This document shows, piece after piece, positions 54,574 to 64,000 of a stretch of DNA of 64,000 nt. A model generated the notes under the pieces. It saw nothing but the letters and a program-made list of their open reading frames with translations. It had not been told where the DNA came from and made no database searches. Every line of letters begins with the position of its first letter. Positions within the stretch are counted from its first letter, which is position 1. Origin of the DNA: Plasmodium malariae (taxonomy: Eukaryota > Apicomplexa > Aconoidasida > Haemosporida > Plasmodiidae); the NCBI RefSeq assembly GCF_900090045.1, contig NC_041778.1, positions 1-64,000 on the forward strand, given 5' to 3'. The position numbers and the translations under genes are program-made.

Positions 54574-55415
54574 TCAGTTAAGGAAGTCTGTGCTGTGTGA
54601 CGTATTTAGTTTTTCAAGTTTTACTGTTTTTCTGCAGATATATAAAAGCCCTACTACAAATATAATCCAGAATATAATAATTAATAATGCAATTAATGGA
54701 ATGATCTTCTTTACATATGCTGTGTATTCATTAGAACGTTCAATAAATAATGCTATCATAATTGATACTGGAAATACTAAGTGTATGATATATATAAAAT
54801 TAAAAATACCTCCTTTTCTATATATACAATTCGTTAACTTAAAATCAGCTCTTTCAACTTCCACAACTTTCTTTACATAATTTTTATTATTTAATATACC
54901 TTTATCAAAATATATTTTTACTTCAGTGTATGAAAGATATTTAATTTCCATAGATTCTTTAAATACTCCTCTATTATTTATTGAACTTTTACATTGTTTT
55001 TTATTTTTTTATTTGGTCTCATTATTATTATTACGTATATCTTTTTTTTTTATACAATACACTATTTGGTACTCCTCTTTTCATCCTTTCAATATATGAA
55101 CGCCTTTCGTTTTTATGAACTACTACTAATCCGTAAATTCTAATTCCTGATTTTCTATTATCTCTGTGCTTATTATCCGAATTTTTATAAAAGTTACCCT
55201 GAAAAAACCATGTAAATATTCATTATTTACAAAAACAAGTAATATCATAATAACAAGACGTATCAATAAAAATAAAACAATAATAAAAAAATTAATAACA
55301 AAAGTGTCTTTAATTAATATTGACATACCCTTTTACTACATAAAATGACATCCTCATTTAAAAGGAAAAACGCAAAAAATTTAATAAAAAAGAGTAACCT
55401 AATTTTCTCTATCAT
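54574..55415 (-). pseudogene. exported-protein pseudogene, homopolymer frameshift
   Basis: Exon 1 55329-55415 (29 codons, MIEKIRLLFFIKFFAFFLL..) and exon 2 54574-55198, with a 130 bp intron (GTATG..CAG). Exon 2 opens GNFYK, but where the other genes have R-L-L-A-K it reads GLVVV. The frame then runs through NERRSYIERMKRGVPNSVLY into a 10-T (10-A in sense) run at 55042-55051, beyond which the coding continues in another frame. That frame hits TAA at 55009-55011 and is then open for the last 145 codons. The C-terminal part has two hydrophobic segments (FIYIIHLVFPVSIMIALFI; IIPLIALLIIIFWIIFVVGL). It has neither the EKKIFKEL mark of fam-l nor the YYTEVIDYNNG mark of fam-m, so the subfamily is open. 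The frameshift could be a sequencing slip, but the extra stop argues for a real pseudogene. Confidence 0.65.
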
Positions 55416-56601
55416 ACTATAGATTTTTTATATTCTAATATGTCCTGTTATAAACAAATTAATAATAATATAACATCCTTCTAATAACAAAGGATACTAT
55501 ATTTTTTTTTATTTTTTTTTTATAACATTTTCCTAAAAAAATTAATAATATATGTATAATGCATTTTACAACTTAGAAAATGTAAAAGAACTCTAAAATT
55601 TGATTATTAAATTTTGACCATCATAATATAATTTATAAAAAGAACAAACTCTAATTAGAGTAATACAATTTGAATTCATTTATAAATATTTTAAATATAT
55701 AATTTATTTGATTGTATTGAACATTAATTCCTTAATTTATGAATCATTTACTAAATAAAATAAAAAACAAAATATATGATTTCTTAGTATTTTAAAATAT
55801 TCAGATTGAATAAAATATATAATTAACAAAATATTAATAATACATTATTCTGTATAAGATATAAAATAATTGCAATTTTTAGTGTTTTCTCATTAATAAT
55901 TATTTTTTCTGAAATAATACATTTTGTAACTAATGATTATTATTTTTAAACAGTGCTAAGTACCATTACAATATATTAATTCTAATAATAAGCGAAAAAC
56001 AAATAAATGCTTGAAAATTTTTTGTTAATTATAAAATTTGTATTTTTTATGATTTGCAGTATATTTAAAAAATAATATTTATAAGATTATGTATAATATA
56101 AGAAAAAATTTATTTTTTAAATGCAAAAAAAAAAATTGTACAAAAAATAATGTTATTTATTTACTTTTATTTATGTTAATTTGATTTACAACCCAGCATT
56201 TGTAATATGGCTTATTTAGTTACTTTTAATATTTTGGACATTTTGTTTATGTCATTTTTTACTCTCATAGAATATTTCTATAAAGTACAGAACAATATAT
56301 TTAATATTTTATCATAATATATACATATATATATTGTTAAATAAATTATAAAAAATATGCTTACTATATAAAAAAATCTTCGTAAAAATTTTATAATAAA
56401 TACAAATTTTTCGTTTTGTCAACATGCATGGTTTTTAAACATTTTTTTAAACCTTTCTTTTAAAAAATAAATCAAAATTCCACTGAATTATTTATTTTTA
56501 CCCTAAACTAAGATATAGTATACAAATAGCTTAATTTTTTAGTAAACATTTTATTTTTTTCTACAAAAAGTATATATACAATTAGGGAATTGTATTATTA
56601 T

Positions 56602-56604
<3 letters not shown>

Positions 56605-56637
<33 letters not shown>
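56605..56637. repeat. (TA)n microsatellite
   Basis: A perfect alternating tract of 33 bases, the longest seen in the window. Confidence 0.9.
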
Positions 56638-56643
<6 letters not shown>

Positions 56644-58984
56644 CGTTTACATACATTTCTAATTAGGTCTTTTTTATATTTAATATATAATATCATTAAT
56701 ATCACCGAAAAATAATAAAACAAAATAAATATAAAATAATATTATATTTTAATTTATATTGTTTTGTGATCATATTTACACTATATATACCATTATATAA
56801 TCTAAAAGAAAACATGATATTTATATAAATATAGAATTATTATAGGTTCTAATATATTTCCCTTATATAATCAGAACAATTTAATACATAGAGCAACCTA
56901 AGTTCTTGAATCTTTAAAAAAAAAAGTGTTCGATTTTATTTCCTTTTTTATAATTTAACATATAATATATATGTTTTACTTTTTCTAAGAAGTTTCTGTA
57001 ATACAATTTTTACATGTCTTCTAAAACACTATGAAAAATATAATTGATTATATAATAGTCATAAAAATAATTGTATAAGACAAGATGGCAATAATTTTTT
57101 TATGCAAACGCAATAGGGTACCATTTTAAAAATTTGTTAACGATTAGCACTAGAATACTCAATATAAATAAATCCAAGTTCCTGTAAAATCTACTTTCAT
57201 CAGTATCAATCAACAGAGCAAGGAATAATCATGTTACTTGTTATGAATATATTAATTTCCATTAATTAAATTATCATTTCTTACCGGATTTTTTTAATTT
57301 TTTCTTTTATTAACACTGTAAATTATTCAAATTAAAAATGTGAATGGACATCTACAATCTCTCTATCTTAGTACTACATAAAATTAATATTTTGAAGTAG
57401 TATTTTATTTAAATATATTCAATCTTTCTAAAAGTTGATTTACTTCATTTTAGTTTTTTTGTTGCATTCATTTAGAAAAAAAGTATATACATTGAAATAT
57501 ATAAAAAAAATAAAGAAATATCTGTAGATGGTGTTGCAAATAATCAGACATATTCTAGTAACTAACGAAGTTGTATAATGTATCATACTTTACAAAATTA
57601 TAATTTATAAATTGCTATTAAAAGATATATTTGTTCATATGAAATAGAGCTATGAACAAATAAATTAAAGGATATTTTAGAAAAATACAAATCAAAATAA
57701 ATGTAAGAATAAAAATGTTCACTAATATAATGACAAAAGAGATAATATACAAAAGACTATAATCCTAACAGTACTATAAAACGTTTTTAAAAAAGAAACT
57801 AGTCAACGTATTTAGGTAGCTAAAAAAATACAATATGAAATTAAAGAATAATCATTTTATTGAAGTTTATACATTATGAATAAGATATAATGTAAATATA
57901 AAATTGCATTCATATTAAATATATAACAAATATTAATATTATAACTCAAGTTTAACATAGGGCATATAATATTTATTATGAGAAATCATCCATATAATAA
58001 ATATAAATATATTTAAGCACAATTCAATAAATATATATGTATAACGTTATCACTATGCATATTAAAAAATAAAAATTTTAACCTATTTTCTAAAAACTAG
58101 TAATAATTAAAATATGTTATATATTAATGTAGAATTAAAGCAAATATAATAAATTTTATAATATAATAATTAATATAACATATATACGATAAAACGTGCA
58201 ATCAAATTTTAAAAAATCAATATTAGAACTGCAGAGAATTATATTAAACATATTATATATGAAAAGAAAAAACGTAATTCTATAGGATTAAACGATATGA
58301 AGTGAGCATAAAAATATTATCAGGCACATTGCATTACAATAAAATTCATAAATAAAATTTACTTCATATTACGAGAAACAAAATATGTAACAAGTTCTCT
58401 ATATAGTATTATAAGACTCTATATTTATCTATGTAACTAAAAGAACAAACATAAAACATTTTTATCATCAAAAATAAAATTACCAATTTACTTTGAAGAT
58501 ATTTTATTCTTTAAAGAAGTTTTTTCTATTATAATAAATATATAATTATGAAGTCAATTATGAAATAATATGCACAATAAATTTAAATTTATGTGCACCT
58601 TTTTCTAATAATATACACCACAATACCTACTTTGGGAATTTATACATATTAAATAAAAAAGAAAAAAATATAATTAGTTACTACAGTATTTTTTCTTAAA
58701 TAAAATTATTTTTAATTATATTTCTTTTATTTTCCTGTGATACATTTAAGCCTGTAACATTTCTATTAGTTTATACTATGTTAATAATTTACATACTGTA
58801 CAAAATAATTTTAATATTGTACGTTATTTTTTTAATAAATAATACACTATCGATAAAACTTCAACAATTTGTATGAAATGTTATTAATTTTGTATCACTT
58901 ACAAGTAAATTCATTGTATAAACTTCAGCATAAAGCAATGATTTACATAATATATTAAAACAAAATAATAAAATATATATAAAC

Positions 58985-59147
58985 AAAAAAAAAAAAAAAA
59001 ATTTCCACGTGTGTACATAAAATAGTAAATAAATAAAAAAAAAAAAAAAAACTATATGTAAAAAAAAAGAAATATATGAAAAATAATATAATTAAATAAA
59101 ATATTTCATATAAACAATATAACACACGTTCCTTTTTTTTTTTTTTT
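58985..59147. repeat. cluster of long A and T homopolymers
   Basis: Two 17-base A-runs and one 15-base T-run within 165 bp. The T-run is complementary to the A-runs, so a hairpin is possible, but such runs are common in this kind of genome. Confidence 0.8.
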
Positions 59148-60489
59148 CTTCATATTATCTTAAATATTACTATAAATTAAAAAGAAAAAATTTCAATTAA
59201 GTGCTCATTTATTCGTATAAGCACAACAGCAAAATTTGTTATAAAATATTATTATTATTATCATAAGAAAGAACATAATACAAAGATATATATGGAAGAC
59301 AAAATAAAAGTAAACACAATAACGTTATCCTTGTACTATTGAAGTACCCTTTTTTATTTTTATATAAAAATAATAATATTATATTTTTTATTATTTATAT
59401 ACTCACTAAACAGTTACATTATATGTAATAGGTACTTGGTAAATGAAATAAGCATAAGAATATTTATTAAGTATATTAAAATATAATTAACTAATAAAAA
59501 TAATTTGTTGAATTTTTCATTATAATAGTAACAACTGATCCCTTCATATATAAACGAAAAAATTTTAAAACAAGCATGTATGATTCAAATATATATAGAA
59601 TTCCTTTTAATAATTTATCTTATAAAAAATATAACATTCTATACATCGTTAAATTATGAGATATAAAATAAAAGATGATGTATAAATTCTTATATAAATT
59701 TTTTTTTTATTTTTATATTTAAATATTCAATAAATATATAAAATTTGCATTCCATATTTTTACACAGTACACAATCTTCCTTTTGTGTATTATTGTACAA
59801 ATACCTTTTACATAGGAAGAATTCATTTTATAATCATCTTCCATTAATGATCAAAATATGTAATTTAAGTTATTTTAAAGTCCCCAGTTAATACTTTAAT
59901 ATTTTGCAATAAATATTCTTCTATCTCCCTAATTTGTTTTTTAACATGTGGATAACAGTTCTATGTAAATATAAAATTGTTCATAATTAACTGAACAACA
60001 AAGTGAATGAATGAGATTAATAGATATGTATATATTGTATTAATATATATAAAATTAATCTATTTAAAATATAAGAAGTATTTTCAATGTTTGTTTATTT
60101 TAAACCATTTTTTGAGTATTTAAATAAAAAGGAAGAATCTTAACTGTATAAAATTTTAACATGTTTTTAGTTTTTAATTTTCAAATTTATTCTTTACTTT
60201 TTTAGTTATATTTCTACATAAAATATTATATTTGATTTTATTAGAAATTTCTGTTTTCCGTGGAACAAAATAATATATTACTTGTATTAATATATATCAC
60301 ATAAATTATATGATGTAATACAAATTTTTACATCTACTAATTAAAAACATTTGGATACGCCACATGTTGATACTTTAATAAGAAATTAAATTGGACATAT
60401 TATATAACACTTATGATGGTGCAGAATGCGTTTTAAAAGAATAACAATAATTTAAGTCCGATTTATATTTTTTATACGTGTATATGTAC

Positions 60490-61200
60490 CAAAATATTCA
60501 TATAAATGATTCTTATGAATTACCACCAAAATATAAAATATAACAAAATAAATCAAATAAAATATATTTTTTATTTAGCAACAATGATAATTCGAATGAT
60601 CTTTATTAATAACTGTAATGATGAAAAAATTATGTTTCTCTTGAAATACTATTATCATTATCTCTTTTTGTGCAGAGTTATATGTGGCATGCATTCAGAT
60701 ATACTAATATAGCGTCAAGATTCCTTGATTATATACTTCAATATAAATGTTTATCGCTCTTAATTCAGTAATTCCTCATTATATTCAAGAGTATAATGGT
60801 TTAATTTTATGCTCAAAATATGTTTATAGAGTGCTTAATTGAGATGCCCATTTTAAAACGAATTATTTTTATTATTAAACATATTTATATTGAAAGGTCC
60901 ACCAATAGTACTTATAAAGCAAAAATTAAATTAAAGAGCCATTATTTGTAATATACAGATATTTAACTATTATAATTGTGTAATTAACCATGAAAATATA
61001 AGAAATGTTTACAACATTAAGAATGATATGAATGGAGCTTCTTATAGCGAAGTAGAAGAGGTATCTGCATAAATACATAATTTTATAAGGAAAACTATAA
61101 TAATTATTTCTGCATTCACTGTCAAAAATGTAACTACCCTAAAATGATAGAACTATAAAGTTCTTATATATGTTTAAATAATAATAAAATTTTCACTAAT
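60490..61200 (+). pseudogene. possible pir relic
   Basis: Near 60507 the + strand reads NDSYELPPKYKI, then a stop, then SNNDNSNDLY, resembling the start of pir exon 2 (a Leu-Pro motif followed by Lys/Phe/Tyr residues). About 400 bp on, a frame reads CVINHENIRNVYNIKNDMNG and SYSEVEEVSA. After a stop and a shift comes NYNNYFCIHCQKCNYPKMIE, a cysteine cluster. The pieces are in plausible order but too decayed for a firm family call. The 68-codon frame at 60506-60712 is in a different frame from the Leu-Pro motif. Confidence 0.3.
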
Positions 61201-63622
61201 TATGGTTGATACATTTTAATACAAAAATTTCTGAAAACATTTAAGAAAAAAAAATTCTTAATATTGTGATTGTCCTATTTTCAGAATTTTATTTTATCTC
61301 CAGTTGCTGGCATAAATTAGTTAACTTAAGAATAATTTCATGCTTACCTTTTCATTTATATAAGTTTTTTCTAAGATTAAATGAAACTTATTTGTTTATA
61401 ACAACACATAATAATTCAAAATTGTTTAGTATTATCCTTTGTTAAAATCATATATCTAGTTCCACTTATATAAATTCCTTCAATATCTAGAACTTATTTT
61501 TAATGCTAAGCCTATTATTTCATAAAATATACACTTCATACAAAATTTTTTTCAGTAGTACCTAAAAATTTATAAAAATTGTGAAAAGAACGGATAGATT
61601 AAAAGAATATTAAATATATATATATATTTACAAAAATATATTTCGTCTTTCTAAGGACAACAAAAAAATATTATAATCACGGTTATAATATGGTTTATAG
61701 TAAAAAAATTTGTAATATATATTATTGCGAATTATTGTCCAGATCCATAATAAATATGTATTGGTATCATAAAATTTACCCCATGTCTGTTTAAATAAGT
61801 ACTGAATAAAATAACAATTGTTCTGATAAAAATAATAATATATTTTTTTTTTATTTGAAAATGCATTAAAAAAAAAAAAAAAAATTATCACAATAGAATT
61901 ATTCTATATGTCTACACATAAATATGATGCTTACATAAAAATAAAAATTTTAACTAATTATAGTAATATATAATATTATCAAAAAAATATATAAATACTT
62001 ATTATTATAATATATGTTAGTAATTTGTTCACCTTTTTCATGCAATATTCTCTATATATTGTAGTTTCATTTTCAGTATATCATATGCATTCTTTTACAA
62101 AGAATAAAATATTCATGAATTATTTTATTGATCAAACATTATTTTTTAAAGTACATATAAGTCAGATAACGGAAATATATATTAATACTACATTATCATT
62201 TTAATTTGGATCTATGAAAAAAAATATTTAATAAATAAAAATTTAACACGAAAATATACAAGCAAAACAGTTAAATGAGAAATATATACATTACATATAT
62301 TTAATTAAACCTTATAAAAAAAATACAGTAGTTTTTTACATTAACATAATTAACGCTTATCTAACCAAAAAAAAGCTTTTTTTTATTTATGAATTAACTA
62401 TATAATAATAATACATTTATTTCAATTATATTTTATTTAAAATATGAGCATTATAAATAAAAATAATTTAGCGATTGTTATTATAAACTATATATATTTT
62501 ATACTCTTTTAAAATGATATTAACTCTTAATTTATTTATAGACATAAGAAATAGGACATATATATATATATATATATATACTTATTTATTTTCATTCCTA
62601 TAATGATAATTTGAACTTTTAGAGACATGCGCATATATAAAATTTCATTATTAAGAAAAAGAAAAAAAAAAAATTCGTATATTTTATATATTAATATTTA
62701 TTTTCATTTAATACATTCAATTTATCTTTTGTTCATGTAAAAAATAAGAAACAACATATTGTATATTTATTTGTAAATATTCAATACAATATATATTTAA
62801 ATATTTTTGGAAAATTGTATAAACACCCGAATTAGATGGAATAATAAAAAAATTAAATGCCATTAACTCTTCATATAGCCATGAATATTTATAAATCTAA
62901 AGTTATTAAATAATTACAAATAAAAAGTATTCAATAAAAATATTATTTTATTAAGCATTCACATATTCCTTTTTGATCAATGCAATATGGAAAAATGTGT
63001 GTTAAAAGGATTTTTACATTAAATATGCTTTATAATTATTATGTCATAATATATTTTACAGAATAAATATTATGTTTTTATAATATATATATATGTTAAC
63101 GGAAAAAAGCATATTCATTTTATTATATTATATAGAAATAAGACACATACACTTTTAATTTATAAGTAATAACACATTTTTTTATTATGTGATTGAATAA
63201 TCTCTTTACAATAGAACACGAAAAAAGATAGAAAAATACTCTTTTTATTTTATTTACAAATTACTATGATTTAATTATAATTTGCGAAATATGCCATTAA
63301 ATGTTATGTTCAACATGAAAATTTTTATTTTCCTTAAAAATTTACTCAAAGACACGAATATATATTAAAATATAATATTTAATTAAATAAAAACATATAT
63401 TATAATAAAAATACAAAAACATTAAAACATTAAAATTTTCCATAAATGAAAAAACAAAAAAAATATTTTTTATATTTATATGTATCAGAAAGAGTAGGTA
63501 TATGTGAGTGTATTTGTGAAATTTAAGCAATTACTGTAATGTATAAAAAAATATATATCTAAAAATATTACAGATATTACTTCTCATTAAAGACTTCCCT
63601 AATCAAATTAGCACTTAATATA
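61201..63622. other. AT-rich intergenic region
   Basis: The 3' flank of the fam-m gene. It contains a 23-base AT tract (62558-62580). Open frames at 61628-61891 and 63342-63530 (-) are low-complexity and probably not coding. Confidence 0.5.
62558..62580. repeat. (AT)n microsatellite
   Basis: A perfect alternating A/T tract of 23 bases. Confidence 0.9.
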
Positions 63623-64000
63623 TTATTCATTTAACTGGGCCCTCAATTTAATATTATTATATTTTTCTTTATTTTTAAGGATCTTAAAAGTCACTGTAAC
63701 AATTAATATAACTATTGCAATCAAAATTACACCATATACCATATAAAAAAAATGATGTCGAGCGTTACCCATTATAGCTATCAGTGCTTTTTCCCACCAT
63801 GCATCTAACTTCAGTGCCTTATAAAATGCACCTCCTGGTTGTGGTAAACAATTATATTTTTGTAATATAGGCATTCCTATTCCCACCAATAAAATAGGAA
63901 GAAATATATAAACAATATAACGGTATTTTCTAAATTTTAGTTTTTTTGAAGCTATGGTAGCAATCATCCTATTTTTTTTAATATAATCATCATGATCTAT
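63623..64000 (-). CDS. fam-m: fam-m protein, 3' part (cut by the window edge)
   Basis: The frame is open from the right edge down to TAA at 63623-63625. It carries the last 125 codons of exon 2, and the leader exon and N-terminal half lie outside. It begins in the segment matching KKKDYDDFLEKNRRI of the family (here DHDDYIKKNRMI), continues with SKKLKFRKYR, a hydrophobic segment (IFLPILLVGIGMPIL) and a C-terminal helix (VILIAIVILIVTVTFKIL), and ends KNKEKYNNIKLRAQLNE, the counterpart of KILRNNEKYNRIK in the fam-m at 12198. The methionine at 63967 is internal. No lesion is visible in the part seen. Confidence 0.85.
   Translation of the reverse strand: MDHDDYIKKNRMIATIASKKLKFRKYRYIVYIFLPILLVGIGMPILQKYNCLPQPGGAFYKALKLDAWWEKALIAIMGNARHHFFYMVYGVILIAIVILIVTVTFKILKNKEKYNNIKLRAQLNE

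Larger units (their letters stand above)
55416..60489. other. AT-rich intergenic region with homopolymer and AT tracts
   Basis: Five kilobases without a recognisable gene. It holds a 33-base alternating AT tract at 56605-56637, two A-runs of 17 (58985-59001 and 59035-59051) and a T-run of 15 (59133-59147). Confidence 0.55.

Noticed and set aside
54590..54880. 96-codon + strand open frame
   Set aside because: Antisense of the hydrophobic tail of the exported-protein pseudogene.
58985..59147. Complementary A and T homopolymers as a regulatory hairpin
   Set aside because: Runs of this type are common in this genome and no transcript or gene is nearby.
61628..61891. 87-codon - strand open frame, Tyr/Phe/Asn-rich
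   Set aside because: Low complexity, starts in a poly-T context, no recognisable domain.
1..64000. Telomere repeats, tRNA, rRNA or CRISPR-like arrays
   Set aside because: I looked for telomere-type heptamer arrays, RNA gene folds and spaced repeats and saw none; only simple AT tracts and homopolymers occur.

Overview
The window is extremely AT-rich eukaryotic DNA with short two-exon genes, GT..AG introns of about 70-150 bp and long runs of A/T low-complexity sequence. The recognisable gene families are STP1, fam-l, fam-m and pir. fam-l and fam-m are, to my knowledge, hallmark families of the Plasmodium malariae clade. The best reading is therefore a subtelomeric segment of P. malariae or a very close relative such as P. 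brasilianum. No RNA gene, transposon, CRISPR array or bacterial-type element was seen.

Layout. On the + strand at the left lie a four-exon STP1 gene (1803-4360), disrupted once in its last exon, and a decayed pir gene (about 8341-9503). From about 10 kb to nearly the right edge, almost everything recognisable is on the - strand: a weak exported-gene relic (10371-11118), fam-m (12198-13079), fam-l (15686-16637), a dead pir (20457-21218), an intact PEXEL exported protein (23062-23845), an STP1 fossil (27400-28240), fam-l (33931-34889), an open pir (38254-39042), two fam-l pseudogenes (43036-43975 and 45962-46919), two exported-protein pseudogenes (49952-50821 and 54574-55415) and a fam-m cut by the right edge (63623-64000). 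A possible pir relic on the + strand lies near 60.5-61.2 kb. The stretches between are AT-rich non-coding DNA.

How the genes fit together. These products are expected to be exported or displayed by the infected red cell. The fam-l, fam-m and other exported genes share one architecture: a first exon of exactly 29 codons (a signal-like hydrophobic segment), one phase-0 intron, and a PEXEL-like motif starting at residue 23 or 24 of exon 2, followed by hydrophobic segments. Even the pseudogenes keep this spacing, so inactivating changes can be placed base by base: lost splice donors, a lost start codon, nonsense codons and single-base shifts.

A second large-scale pattern is an old duplication of a fam-l plus pir unit (about 15.7-22.4 kb and 33.9-40.1 kb). 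One pir copy has stayed open and the other has decayed. The window thus reads as a subtelomeric gene nursery with about as many dead or dying copies as live ones.
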